DNA of 64,000 nucleotides from Lepiota brunneoincarnata (GCA_023014365.1 JAEBUN010000055.1:124001-188000); one strand, 5' to 3'; numbered from the stretch's first letter, positions 47,014 to 58,917 are shown. The notes: generated from the letters alone by a model not told the origin. Made by a program: numbers and translations.

Positions 47014-50000
47014 ATGCCTCGTAATGCACGCAAGAACAGGCCCTTCCATGCGCACCTCATGTCCGATAACACTCCTTCACCCCCAGCCCACCTCCCCACT
47101 CCTCTACCAGAGCTCGCCACCCCTGTCCCCCTCTTAGCTCAGGAGCCCCTAGCCGCCAGTACCGTCCTTGACCATCTCATAGACTTTGACCAGCCCGAGG
47201 AGGAACAGAGACACGTACAATATATGTATCCCTTGGACTCTCAAGACGATGCTGACCTGGGTGTCTACTATCGCTCCCCTCCCTTTAGGGAGGCCCAGCT
47301 ACCCCCCATGGACGAGTACCGCCAGCCTCGCATAGAGACGCCGCCGCCCCTCCCCATTCCTCCTAGGATCCACCAGCAGTACTTTGAGGACACTGAGACT
47401 CTGGGTCATACCCGCACGCCTACTCTGCCTAGGTGAGTCATTTTCCCTCCTCCTTGTGGAGTTCCTTCTGAACCGAGCGTGGAACATCAGGTCCCCTACC
47501 AGACTTGAGTCTATCTCGCGTACCATCAAGACCTATGCCCCTCCTACCTCGGCATTCAAGTCGTCTGCATCGGCTGCCCTGCGCTTCTTCCGCTGGCGCC
47601 CTCCGTACCTATGTGCCTTCGTCTATCCACATCCCTGTCCCCTCTGCAGGCCCCTCTCCCCCTCTCGTCTCTCGTCCCGTCAGCTTCGGTCGCTTTTCTG
47701 TTGATCCGGAACTTTCCCGACAGGAGCAATGTCTCGATCATTCATTCGACTACCCTCAAGAAGCCTTCACTGATGGCGGTCTTGCACCGTATCCCCGCTC
47801 AGAGGATGCACTTGCTGATCCCATTGCATGGGCCTATTGGGATATGCTCTCACAACGGCGAGTTGCATTTTCTCTACTTCTCTGATTCTTTTTGCTCATA
47901 CTTTAATTTAGGCGTGTTCTGATCATCGGCTACACGTCAGGGATCCAAATTTGGGATTGTCATGACCTCGGTTCCGTGACAGAAATCCTCAACCTCCACC
48001 TCTCTTCTGAAGACTGGGTCCTCGACATTGCCGGTCGACCTGTTAACTTTTCGATATTTGCTCATGCTGGTGTTCTCCCTGCGCCGCCCCGCGCCCCTGG
48101 TGATATGCTAGCCATTCACCGTCCGCTCCTTGGAATCCTCATGACGGCTGCAAACGGCGGTCATTCTGCGTTTTTTGTATATTCTCTCAAGACCCATCAG
48201 CTTGTCCAACGGCTCGCGTTGGCGGGTGTTGCTTCTACTTTTGAATCTAATATGAATTTTATTGTAATTGTAGGTGTCTTGTTCATTATTTCCCTTCGTT
48301 GGCTGATGGCGTGCCCACAGAGTACAACTTTACCATCAGCTGTTCATATATTTTTTGCCACCACTTTCCAACTCTTGTGGACCATCGATTCGGCTTCTCT
48401 TGCTCCATTTTCACCATCATCAAGTTTATTATTGAATGTATCACTAGTGTCTTCGCCTATAGATCCAGCCCCCCCTCGTCCAGTCTTTGCCCTCTCCCAC
48501 CGCCTCCTCGCCTATGCCTCTCCGCGGCCCTACCAAGACCGTCGAGTCTCCCTGTCATCTACGACGGCGTCTGGTACCTCGAGCGTCTCATCATCCCCAT
48601 TTGGTTTTACCCAAAGTGACATCGGGAGCGCCGCCTTGAAAGTCGGAGGCACCGTCCTCAGCGGAATGAAGTTTTTGGGAGGGATAGCATACGAAGCGGC
48701 AAAGACTCGGATTGCCGACGCCGGCGGCCCAGGTGGTGGTGGTGGTGGTGGTGGTGCTGTTGGTGGTGGCCAGGGTATCGGGAACCGTTTCTTTTCTAGA
48801 AGTGCCCCCACGGACGAACGGCCATTTACTAGCACCGCTTCTTCTCCGGCTGACAAGGATAAGGACAAGATTGTTACTCCACACCCGAATCCTGTCGTCG
48901 AGTCGGGGCACTACGTCACTGTGCTCGATCTCGCTCCACTCGGGCATCACGATAGCATTGGAGGAGGGATGCCTGCCAAAATTGCAGAGTTTAGGGTTTC
49001 GCAGAGTCAACCTGTTGCTCGCCTGGCTTTCTCTCACGACGGATGTCAGTTGATTACTGTTCCTGAGACTGGACGGGTTATCAAGGTATTTGAGATTTTG
49101 CCTGCCGCGGGCGAGGTAGAGAAGGATGGGTTGGTTGGAGGGTCATCATTGCATATGTATGACTTGAAGCGAGGAAGGACGTCGGTGCTTGTGGAAGGTT
49201 TGGACTGTACGAGGGATGGGAGGTGGTTGGCAATTGGCACGCGAAACAGGACGTTGCATGTGTTTGCTATTAATCCGTATGGGGGCAAACCTGATATCGC
49301 GAGCCATTTTGAGGGTAGAGTGAAGAATGTAGATGAATTGGTGAGAGTTACTGCTCCTATTACTGTGACTCTGTCTCAATGCTACTTGTAGCAACCTTCC
49401 AGAGTCGAGGTGAATCCCGTCGTTCGACTCCGTCCAATGCATAGTCCGAAACCGGGGCAGCTCCGTGCCCCCCTTGCGTTTGTCTTCGTTCGTCCTGGCG
49501 ATGTTCATCTACCCTCGACCTTGTTGCCACCCATCGCACCCAAGTATAGCGATCCTACTGCTTCACCGCCTGTGTCCCCCCATCATACCCGTCGCGTTAG
49601 CAATATACAAGATATCTTGGTCTTTGATCCAACAGATGGCATACTTTCGCTACGTCGGGTTGTTGTTGATCAGCAGCGGCCCAAGGATCAGTTGGTGATG
49701 GGCCTCCAGACGGTCTCGAAATCAACTGCGATGGGCGCCGTTTCGAGGTCGTTGCCCGGAAGTGTTGGAAGTCCTGGGCGCGTCAGTGTCAGTGCATCGC
49801 CCGGTGCAATCAGTCGCACTTCGTCGACATCGACGGGCGGCGGCGGTGGCGGTGGTGGTGGTAGTGGTGGGTTGAGTCCAGGAGAAGTTGCGATGGAGCT
49901 TGCTGGACGGGGCCAGACTGTGGCGACATGGAGCTTGCAGAGGAAGAAGGATTGGGAACAGATCCGTAAGGTTGTGGTGGATTCGGCGGCTAATCTTGGA

Positions 50001-50996
50001 CAACCAAGGGAGGATCTTCGGTTCTGAGTGAGTATCTTGTATCTTACCTGGAGTCCGTGCAACTCATTTTTTCTAGTTGGCTCGCACAGGCCGAGCTGTC
50101 AACTTGTTCACACTCGCCACAGGTCCTCCCTCGCTCGCTATACCTCTCTCATCAATTCACATTTTGGGCTTTGGGTGAAGACTACCATGCGTTGCTGCGA
50201 CAATATCACTTTGACGTCCGAGGCGGCAAGATCCAGGTGCGGAGGGAAGTGCAAATCAGCGTCGGGGTTGGATTGAACAGCACCAGTGACCATTTCGTTG
50301 ACGATCTCGATGCGCACCGTGGAGATCCTCATTCGTCCTTTAATGAACCCCTCGCATCTGCACTCGCGGGAGACCTTGGTGAATATGCGAGCACTGTTCC
50401 AGCTATCTTGCCCATGTATCCTAACGGTGTATCCGGTACCCACTCGAGCTCGTTTATCAGAAACTCGATTCCCATCCGCAGGCTTGGAGATGGTATGTCC
50501 GAGGGTCTTGGTAGGATCCGGAGGGAGATATCGACTTCGTATCATCGCACGATGCGTTCGCCAAGCTTGGGACCCAGAAGAGGAGGGGGAGATGGTGATG
50601 TCATCAGTGTGCCGCTGGAGTTTGATGAAGAGGATGAAGATTTCCTGGGTGTTGTGGAGGGTGATAGGGCGGGTGGGAGTGGTGGGAGTGCTGAGTCTGG
50701 GGCGTTGATAGCAACACCCTGGCACGAGCTCTGGTACTGGTGTACATGATCGTGTTCCGCTAGCAGCAGTGCCACCTCCCCCATCTGGTAGTGATGACAT
50801 TTGGGCGGGGTGGGAGAGTCGTGAGGTTAAGCAGACCGTCGAAGAGATGGAGAAGTTTGATGATATTTCTGTAGTCGGATTTTTGGATGAGGAGCATCAG
50901 CAGGAGAGGGAGGTGAGGGGGAGGGTAGAGGGGCAGCAGCAGGAACGTGCGAAGAAGGGAAGGAGACGTAAGAAGTTAATGAGTCAGGGTATTTAA
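47014..50996 (+). CDS. BCAS3-like WD40 protein (autophagy/cytoskeleton family), possible frame defect
   Basis: ATG 47014 opens a Pro-rich N-terminus. WD40-like blades follow: SGIQIWDCHDLGSVTEIL, AIHRPLLGILMTAANGG, HIFFATTFQLLWTID, PVARLAFSHDGCQLITVPET, GLDCTRDGRWLAIGTRNRTL. The BCAS3 domain starts with WLAQAELSTCSHSP and has LSHQFTFWALGEDYH. The end is a basic tail (KKGRRRKKLMSQGI). Traced introns include 48270-48320 and 49341-49391 (both 51 bp) and 47858-47911, which fits only with a GC donor. Upstream of the BCAS3 domain the frame ends at TGA 50026-50028, while the +1 frame (RIFGSD, splicing to WLAQ) fits the family better, so a one-base indel or an error is suspected near 50000-50020. The last intron is also unclear. 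Confidence 0.75.
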
Positions 50997-51309
50997 CGGA
51001 TGTACGATAGCTCGTATGTTATGAAGCAGTGCAATTGTGGTGCCTGGTATCTGCTGGAAGATTTTGAATTGTGTGGTGTTGACCACATGCTTTCCAAACC
51101 CTTGGTGTGAGCCGACATTCCATAAACCCCTATCGACTGCAACTCCCTTGGTGGGCGTGGCGTGATTTAGCATGACAGAACAGTCCCCCACAGAGTCAGG
51201 GATCCTAGCTGGGTCCAAGACCCTCAATATTTTCAAGGGAAACCCACTTCTTGGCTTCATGTGCTCGAGTTCTGGTTATCAGGGGTGTAATAATGATACT
51301 TCTTAGTAT
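50997..51309. other. Intergenic region
   Basis: No gene; AT-rich towards the HNH-protein start. Confidence 0.35.
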
Positions 51310-52718
51310 ATGTCCTCTGAGCAAGCTCACGAGGAGTACCTAGATGAGCAGCAGGCTAAGCTTAGGGTTATGGAAGACCCGGCCTGTCTGGAAAACCATC
51401 ACCAGGTATCAAGCTTAATGTGAAAAGTACCCAGTTCAGACACAGGGCCAGGTGATATCTTGTAATGTTAGTTCCGTGTTTGGATATATTTATCTACAAT
51501 GTTGCTCTTCTTTCTTCCTAACTACACAACTCGTTCCCGGTTGCGCCACATAACATCGAAAATCAGCCAGAGCCGGAGCTTATCCAGGCTGAAACCTTAA
51601 AACATGTCTTTGCTGAGGTTGGTTGGTTGTTTACCCGTCTTCTTGCATTTATGGACACAGAATACCATCCTCGAAGCGAGGCTGTCACAGATGCTCAGAC
51701 AACCCCCTCTGCGCGACTTCGAGCCAACCAGCAAGTAGACGAAAAGACAAAAAATCGAGTCCGAGCCGTAGATCCATGTCACGGTCGCTGTCTCGTTGAA
51801 AACGTTCACCCAGAACGCGCTGTGGAGTTCGCTCATTGCGTTCCGAGAAGATTCAGAAACGACGAGAAGATGGTAATTATCGTATTCGTACTGCAATTAG
51901 TTATTACTAACACAGTTCCTAGCTCACCACTCTCGAGTGGTACTGGGCAATGGAGCATCTGACGCTAAGCCTAGACACGAGGTACAACATCTTCCCATGT
52001 AGGTTCATCTCATTTGTAGCTTTTGACTCTGAGGAAACTGAGCTGTAGCCCAGGTGGTGCGGCTCTGCACGCTATGCATGACAAGGACTTCTGGATGTTT
52101 ATACCAGAAGAACACATCATCCAGCGGTTCTATGAGTCCCTCAGTTTTGTTGATGACGAGATGGTGGCCATGCGTGAACACTTTCCCACTTTCCAGGTAT
52201 GCCTTGGTCTCAGTGAGCAACGCAGAAGTTGATAATCATTTATGTAGGAAACTACATTTCGATACCGCCTTTTCTCGATATCGCGCAAAATGGTTGATAT
52301 ACCTGTTTTCTACCAGCATACTGTTCCACGCCCAAGAACCACACCTTCATCCAGCAATTGCACTGCCCATGTCTACCCATATACAAATCTACCTTTGTTG
52401 ACGAGTCATCTCCATCCTAAATTCGTCATTTTCGAAGCCTGCCGCAAATTAGACCTGTTACCTTCCGCGGAGATTTTCGATCTTATTTTGGCGACGCCGA
52501 TTCTGCGGCAAATTGCGGTCATACATACTGCATGGACCAAACCTACCCCCGATGACGCTATGGATGATGAGAGGTTTAACCCGCCGCATGCTGGTGACGA
52601 CAGTTCTGACAGCGATTACCACGATGGGACACGTACAGCGAAGCGACGACGAAGGAGCAGTCCCAACCACGGTTCTCCTACTCCACGAAAAAGTCAACGC
52701 TTGCAGGGCAGTAGGTGA
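51310..52718 (+). CDS. HNH-type nuclease-like protein (Agaricomycete family)
   Basis: The model starts at ATG 51310 (MSSEQAHEEYLDEQQAKL). It runs through an exon with RVRAVDPCHGRCLVE and EFAHCVPRRF, then TTLEWYWAMEHLTLSLDTRY joined across an intron, then NIFPCSPGGAALHAMHDKD. The ordered C...C, AHCVPR, Asn and His positions match the HNH-nuclease-like domain of many uncharacterised Agaricomycete proteins. The C-terminus (RKMVDIPVFYQ, HPKFVIFEACRKLDL, then an acidic/basic tail with DDSSDSDYHDG and KRRRRSS) also fits that family. Splices at about 51872/51923, 52014/52050 and 52196/52249 keep the frame open. Catalytic activity is not established for the family. Confidence 0.65.
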
Positions 52719-53000
52719 TAACACCGCTCCAGCTGAAAAAGGCCAACATAGCGGTCATAAACGTCCTAGCCATTCGAGGTTGTCAGGAAGGACATTATAC
52801 GAGCATGCGCAAGTCGTGGGGAAGCAGAAGTGGACTGTGGACTCGATCAGGTCGTGGTCTGAGCAATGCGATCGTCCTGTTTACGCATGATACTTGATCT
52901 TGGACCTTGTAATATGTACCCCATATTCCGTGGGTCTGAGAAAATGTTATGCTTTTGACGAGAGGGAAAGGGCTTCGGGTGTTGGCACAACCCCACACGG

Positions 53001-53788
53001 GTTATCAGGGGGACTCAAGGGTTGGATTCGGGTTCATAGTCCAGGGTCTTGGGTTGCAGGCTGTGGAGGGAAGGATGTGGAGGGAGGGTCTTGGGTTGGG
53101 TTGCAGGCTGTGGAGGGAAGGGTGTAGAGGGAAGAGTGTGGACTCTGGAGACAAGGGTGTAGGGTGAGAGGATGGGGTGTGGGTGTGTGGATGTACAGCA
53201 GAGTACAGGATGAGAGTGGACAAAGAGGGAAGCACAAGGAAGCAGGGTGTCAGGTGTGCAGAAGATATTGTATGTATAAATACAAGTTGATCTGGACAAG
53301 GAAGCAAGACAGTGAGACAAGTGTGCAGAAGATACTGTATGTGTAAATGCAAGTTGATCTGGACAAGGAGACAAGACAGTGAGACAGGTGTAGGGTTATC
53401 AGGGGGACTCAAGGGTTGGATTTGGGTTCATAGTCCAGGGTCTTGGGTTGCAGACTGTGGAGGGAAGGATGTGGAGGGAGGGTCTTGGGTTGGGTTGCAG
53501 GCTGTGGGGGGAAGGGTGTAGAGGGAAGAGTGTGGACTCTGGAGACAAGGGTGTAGGGTGAGAGGATGGGGTGTGGGTGTGTGGATGTACAGCAGAGTAC
53601 AGGATGAGAGTGGACAAAGAGGGAAGCACAAGGAAGCAGGGTATCAGGTGTGCAGAAGATATTGTATGTATAAATACAAGTTGCTCTGGACAAGGAGGCA
53701 AGATAGTGAGACAAGTGTGCAGAAGATACTGTATGTGTAAGTGCAAGTTGATCTGGACAAGGAGACAAGACAGTGAGACAGGTGTATA
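53001..53788. repeat. 394-bp tandem direct duplication (two copies)
   Basis: The unit starting GTTATCAGGGGGACTCAAGG at 53001 recurs at 53395 with few changes. Inside each unit a 67-bp block (GTGTGCAGAAGATA...) is itself repeated in tandem (53254 and 53321), and a shorter GGGTCTTGGGTTG block is repeated. One strand is G-rich; open frames on the other strand are artefacts of composition. Confidence 0.9.
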
Positions 53789-53890
53789 ATGCAAGTAATT
53801 CAAATATAAATTCAGGGAATGCTCCAATTGTTATGGGAAAAGTTGTGTTGGACTTGTATATATGGGGTGGTTTGAATGGCACTAGACAGA

Positions 53891-54398
53891 ACCTGGCTCG
53901 TCGACGACGAGTAGTGCTGTGAATTTATGTGCAGAATAAATGATAATTCAATATCATATTCTGTGGTATTTCAATTGTCTTGGACAAGCTATCATTATGT
54001 TTGTCTCAGGAAGACGATTCCAACGGGTATGAACACAACCTGGCTCATCTACAATGAGTAGTGCTGTGAATTGCTGTATATAATAAATGATAAATCTATA
54101 TAATATTCTCTGTGGTACTTCATTCGTCGTGGACGAGCTGTCGATGCATTCATCTCAGTGAGACAATTCCAATGGACATGGACACAACCTGACTCGTCTA
54201 CGATGAGTAGTGCTAGGAATTATTGTGTGAAATAAATGATCAATCAATATAATATTCTGTGGTATTTCATTCGTCGTAGACGAGCTGTCGATACATTCAT
54301 CTTAGTGAGGCAATTCCACTGGGCATAGGCACAACCTGACTTGTCTATGACGAGTAGTGCTGTGAATTGTTGTGCAAAATAAATGATAAATTGATATA
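53891..54398. repeat. Satellite-like array of about 148 bp, about 3.5 copies
   Basis: The marker ACCTGRCT recurs at 53891, 54038, 54187 and 54334, giving periods of 147, 149 and 147 bp. Each unit carries a pair of inverted elements (CTCGTCTACGATGAG and TCGTCGTAGACGAG) about 85 bp apart, separated by AT-rich sequence. No coding capacity. Confidence 0.9.
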
Positions 54399-54521
54399 CA
54401 GTGACCCACAAAACCGTTCCAATGTTTTGTACTTTTGACTTAAAGTAGTAATAGCTCAGTAAATAAAATAGCTAAATTTGTGAATATATTTATAAATATA
54501 GCCAAATATGTCATATCTGAC
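54399..54521 (+). mobile_element. Truncated Tc1/mariner left end
   Basis: Begins CAGTGACCCACAAAACCGTT directly after TA, like the end of the Tc1 element at 999. It is cut off by the telomeric tract at 54522, with no transposase and no right end. The right-hand loss coincides with a former chromosome end. Confidence 0.55.
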
Positions 54522-54533
54522 TTAGGGTTAGGG
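54522..54533 (+). repeat. Telomeric tract TTAGGGTTAGGG at junction
   Basis: Two TTAGGG units separate centromere-proximal sequence from the first Penelope-like unit; read as a remnant telomere. Confidence 0.75.
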
Positions 54534-54897
54534 AAGGGGGGACTAAAACACGAGTCGCGACGGTGGGGCGCAACGGGTTGTTGGGGTTTCCAACTACCCA
54601 CCCGTTTCGTCTTATAAAGACTCATCAGGCGCACGATATCCGTCAGATACCTGCCATCCAATCGATTGTCGCCGATAGCGATCGATTGCGATTTTGATCG
54701 ATAGATCAAAATCCGCGGAACGTATTTATAATCCCCCCGTTAATAACAGGTGAAAATAGGATTAAAAACTTAACTTCGAGTTTCGAAACTTACCGCGCTG
54801 ACTTAGACGCGCGCTTGCGTCTGGGAAAAGTCACGTGATCGTGCGACCGGTCACGTGCCATCGGGCTATGTTACCCGACGACAGAACAATCCGGGCC
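54534..54897 (-). mobile_element. Penelope-like element unit A1 (5'-truncated)
   Basis: Subfamily A 3' region only: tail, hammerhead ribozyme and CACGTG-rich segment. It is truncated at its 5' side (right) where TTAGGG begins. Orientation is defined by the reverse transcriptase in unit A5, with the 3' end to the left. Confidence 0.8.
54568..54632 (-). ncRNA. Hammerhead ribozyme (unit A1)
   Basis: On the minus strand: stem I GCGC, core CTGATGA, stem II GTCTT-TAT-AAGAC, GAA, stem III ACGGGT closed by ACCCGT, then T before GCGC (cleavage expected after that T). Type-I-like layout with short stem I, as known for Penelope-like elements. Confidence 0.88.
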
Positions 54898-55270
54898 GGG
54901 GTTAGGGTAGAAGGAAATATACGACTGAGCCGGTGGACTTGGGCGCAACGGGGTTGTAAGTTAGCACGATCACCCACCCGTTTCGTCCTTATATCGGACT
55001 CATCAGGCGCACGATTAGTCCATCAGACTTACCATCCATCCAATCGGAAAGCGTTCCGGGCTTACCGATCGGGATTGCGACAATTGCTGTGCAATCCGTG
55101 GAACAGCTTACTTAACAAAGCCAAAAATAACTCACATTTTTCACCGAGGGAATATGCACGTGACCACGTGATCACGCTGAGAAAAATCACGTGACCGTGG
55201 GAACTTACACGGGCGACTAGCTCCGTGGAAGTCGGACTCCCCACGGGGTCGGGCTTACCTCAGCGCACAG
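54898..55270 (-). mobile_element. Penelope-like element unit B1 (5'-truncated), with flanking TTAGGG tract
   Basis: Subfamily B 3' region, starting at GGGTTAGGG (54898-54907) and ending at GGGTTAGGGG (55270-55279). Shares the tail and hammerhead position with A but differs in sequence. Contains three CACGTG palindromes near 55150-55195. Confidence 0.8.
54943..55010 (-). ncRNA. Hammerhead ribozyme (unit B1)
   Basis: Core CTGATGA, stem II GTCC...GGAC (a C-G pair where A copies have U-A), GAA, stem III ACGGG with CCCGT, then T and GCGC. The compensatory change in stem II supports selection for the fold. Confidence 0.88.
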
Positions 55271-55279
55271 GGTTAGGGG
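55270..55279 (+). repeat. Telomeric tract at junction
   Basis: GGGTTAGGGG between unit B1 and the 3.9-kb inserted segment. Confidence 0.6.
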
Positions 55280-55589
55280 TTATTAGAGGCTACTAGGGTC
55301 GGACTAGGGTCGGAAGCCCGACTATGGCAGGGTTGGTGGCAGGGTTGGTGGCAGGGTGTACTGGCACACCTCTGGCTTGATGAGGATGGGCCACATCAAG
55401 ATGAGTGCATGAACACTTGTCTTATCTCTCATAGGTTGAGTACTTGTATTAGCAGGCTCAGGTCATGGGTGTAAATTGATTTCATGGTAAATACATCATC
55501 TACAAATGTGATTACAAGATGGGCGAGACGAACGACTGCTTGGTGAAGGTACTGGCAAATAAAATGCCAGAGTTGAGAGAATACGTACG
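55280..55589. other. Non-coding 3' flank of the 843-residue gene
   Basis: Contains a small tandem GGCAGGGTTGGT repeat (near 55325-55355). No gene. Confidence 0.35.
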
Positions 55590-58227
55590 TCATGATGATT
55601 CAGCAGGTTCCTCCCACTGTGGAGTACGCTTGACAAGAATTCGTGGTGCTGCTCCCTTCGTTCCAGGTGGGAGTCTCGTGAATATGCTGAGACATGAAGT
55701 CGGCCATAACTTGTCTTGGCATGCGTGCGGAATCCAGGCCAGGGACCAGATCTTCTTCCATAGCTCGTTGTTGATTGCTTTTACGGTGGCAGGTTTGCCC
55801 GTTGCACAGATCTCCTTCCACTTGAGGTAGTATCGACACTGTGTGTAGCCTTGGACGTTTGCTGCTGTGAGGTGACCAAGGGGCGGGAATAGGTGGTTGA
55901 AAGACCGTTTCCAGTCATCCGAGGTCCCAACCTTGTATTGACATTCGCGCCATAGATCGGACAGCTTGATAGTCTTGTACACGTCCTCGGATACTGACAA
56001 CCTGTCGTCTCTTGAGATTTTGAAGTAAGAGGGTCGGGTAGCGCCAGAGGGATTAGGTGTCTTGACAGCAATGTCAATGAGGAACTGTCGCCATAGCTGA
56101 GTGACAACAGCGTCAATGTTTTCACCCGCCTCCTCATGTACTTCTGGGTCGTCGATATCGGAGCCATCGTCAATAGGTGGCGGGGGGAGTGCATGGCCTT
56201 TCTCTGCAAGATTGAACAGATTTTCATCGGGGGCATCGGTCGTATTGATGTAGGCAGGTGTATGTCGCGTCTTGTTGGTTACAACGCGTTGTCTGGCTAC
56301 AACGTTCCTTGGTACAATGCCAATTTTGTAGTACTTGAGTTTGATGTCCTCGAACGGTGCTCTGAAGATGTATTTGAATGCTGCTTGGGGGAGGGAAGGG
56401 CCGCCAACCCTCATCCGGGGCACGTCGACGTCAACTTTGATAGGACGTAGGAATATGACGCCATATGGGTTGTATGGCACTAACCGTTCCCCATCGTCGG
56501 AGCCGCTCTCCTCCTCCTCCTCCTGCTCCCTTCCGAAAGAAGGATGGCACGCAAATGTATCACTCGTGGTGTTGTCCGCCTCCGTCACTGGCAGCACAGC
56601 ATACATCAAGCTGCGGTACGCGGGGCCATCATCCGGTCGTGAGTGAAGGCCGTTGATGAGCCACTGACACGCGGCAGATAAGGAGAGGGCATCGGGGCGG
56701 ACGCGAAGTGCGGGTGCACCGCAAGCCTGCATAGACACGACTCGGCTGAAAGCCATCAATCGGTATGCTCTAAAGTTCCTTTTAGGAGGATCAGTAGGCC
56801 GATCAATTGTCAGTCCAATTCAGACGGCTCACCACCATTCCGAACGAGTGAACGACAGCAATGATTGGCAAATCGTTGTGCGACTCAACCGCGTGAGGAC
56901 TTGGCTTGCATGCTCGTAGGGGACTCGAACCTCCACTCGCGCGTTTGACACGTTCTTCGCGATCGCACTCGTGTACACGTTGAGCAAGCCCTCAACAAAT
57001 GCAGGAGGCTGGGTCGGGCCCATCACTTGATCCATGGTGACGGCTTTTCCATGGTGTCCACCCTCAGGATTATACGTAAGTGCTTTATCTGTCGTGTACA
57101 TCTGGAAGTAGGCGGCTTCGAACGGTCCTTGAGCACGAACGCCAGGCTCGATACGACACCCAGATACAGTAGTGAGGTGACTGCATAAATCGCGTGAATA
57201 CTTTGAGCTCCCGATGCTGGTGATTCGATTGGCTTGTTCATTCGAGATCTGGAGGACGTGCTCGACAATGAGGAAGTGAGAGGCCGTTGTCCATTGCAGG
57301 CAGTGACCACGGCTACTGTGGAACTCCACACCTACATCTACCCACCACTGGCCCTCTTCCGCGGCAGTGAGCGGTATTTTCGCATCAAGGAAGAACTCCT
57401 CAAGCGCGACTTCAGCGGAATCTGAATTCAAGGAGTGCTGTGTGCCGTGTTTAGTTCCACGGATGGTGTGTAAGAAAAAGAAGTCCTTGGCCCAGTCAAC
57501 GCCATTTTCGTCCACCTTTGATCGTAGGGTGGATACCAGAGCCAGTAGGACCCATTCGGGAACCAGCTTCGTCTGGTATGCGATGTGGCCCGACCGTTTC
57601 TTGGCGCGGAACATCTCCGCCTGATACGTGGCCGGCCAGTCACAAACATCGTGGGGAAGTATATCCTCGATTGTTTTCCAAAGGCACTTGTCGTAGAATT
57701 GTTCCATTTGTTTTACCGATAGTTTCGGGCCAGAGCTATTATCCTCCTTCCAGAGAGAGGGGAAAAATATATGGATCATGTGGCGTTGACCCCAATATCC
57801 AAATAGCAGGTTTGGGATTCGGTGAACAGGTACAGCGTGTGTCATCTGCGAACGGGCCATGAGCTGGGAGGGTGAGGGCCGGAAGGTTGCTACTTACATC
57901 GCCTCTCTGGATTGGACGGGCAATGTGGATACTCGTTGTCAAGGCGTCGGCAGGATTGGGTACAGGATGTACAGATACGGACGAATTAACAATGATGTCG
58001 TCGTGGAGGCAGATCATCGAGTCGTAATCACGACTGACCTCGATAGGATGATCGTCTGCGAGGATATTGCGCATGGCATCTAGGACAGCTTGACGGCGAC
58101 CGGCGACGTTGCCAGTAAGCGCAAACTGGAGGAAAGCGGAATTGTCTGTCGATTCTACTGATTTCAGGAATCGAACAAACTCGGCCAGCGTGTACGTAGT
58201 CAGCGGGAGCGATGAATAAAGATCCAT
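55590..58227 (-). CDS. Uncharacterised 843-residue protein, Agaricomycete family
   Basis: Three exons (58227-57898, 57845-56833, 56778-55590) joined by introns of 52 and 54 bp give 2,532 bp, exactly 843 codons plus stop, with no defect. Recognisable blocks: LTTYTLAEFVRFLKSVES near the N-terminus, RIPNLLFGYWGQRHMIHIFF after the first junction, DWPATYQAEMFRAKKRSG, WAKDFFFLHTIRGTKHGTQH, WWVDVGVEFHSSRGHCLQW, and an acidic stretch (EQEEEEESGSDDGE). I recall similar unnamed proteins in large numbers in some agarics but know no function. No membrane span or signal peptide is seen. It sits between two blocks of telomere-attached retroelements, so it is a subtelomeric gene and may be amplified elsewhere. 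Confidence 0.75.
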
Positions 58228-58917
58228 GAATTCAAGGGTGGAGGGGAGGGGAGGGTAAGTACAATCACAGTCAGGTGGAGATGCGTGTATATGACTAGTA
58301 AATTAATCTCGCAGTACAGCGTCCTCCAGATCACAAGGCATCGAAATGAGGAGGCAGTAGACTAGTGGGGAGCGAAATACATGGAAGTTCGAGCGCGCTC
58401 GTCCAGAATATGGTTCATATTGACGACGGATAGTTTTCAGGCCGGCCAGATGCACGTGGAAACAGATAGCGGGTTGCATAATACAGGATGAATGGAGGAT
58501 CCGAACGGGAAGAGAGGAGATGGTTCGTCTAGGCCATCGGAGCGCGAGGCGAGTGGCGAGTATGAACGGGAGAAGGAAATATTCGTCCACGACGGATGTT
58601 GAACAGAGGGAACGGTGGATCTGGATAGGAAGACGTGAGGCTCGTCCACAGCGGAGCCATAGAATAGCGAATAGGTGGGCACAGGAACGGATAGATAGAT
58701 CGGTCGGAAAGCAGCGTGCACAGAACCATGCAGGGAGTAAACTCCTTTACATGATGTGCCGAGACCGTTGAGATCGCGCGAGGAGTAAACTCCGTCACGC
58801 CATGTCAATGGGCGGATTGGTGAAGAAATCTAGAAGCTGATGTAAATCCAAGACGGCTGGGGGGGTACTCACCATGACTGATGTAGGGGTGTTGGCGGTG
58901 GGCACGCTAGCGATGGT
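58228..58917. other. Upstream region of the 843-residue gene
   Basis: Promoter-side flank. No gene recognised. Ends at the fold-back palindrome. Confidence 0.35.

Noticed and set aside
53005..53882. Long minus-strand Pro/Thr/His-rich frames in the 394-bp repeats
   Set aside because: Products of low-complexity tandem repeats; no start context, no homology, and the frame simply follows the period.
53001..54398. CRISPR-like periodic repeats
   Set aside because: Repeats are long (148 and 394 bp), without short repeat/unique-spacer alternation, and the genome is eukaryotic.
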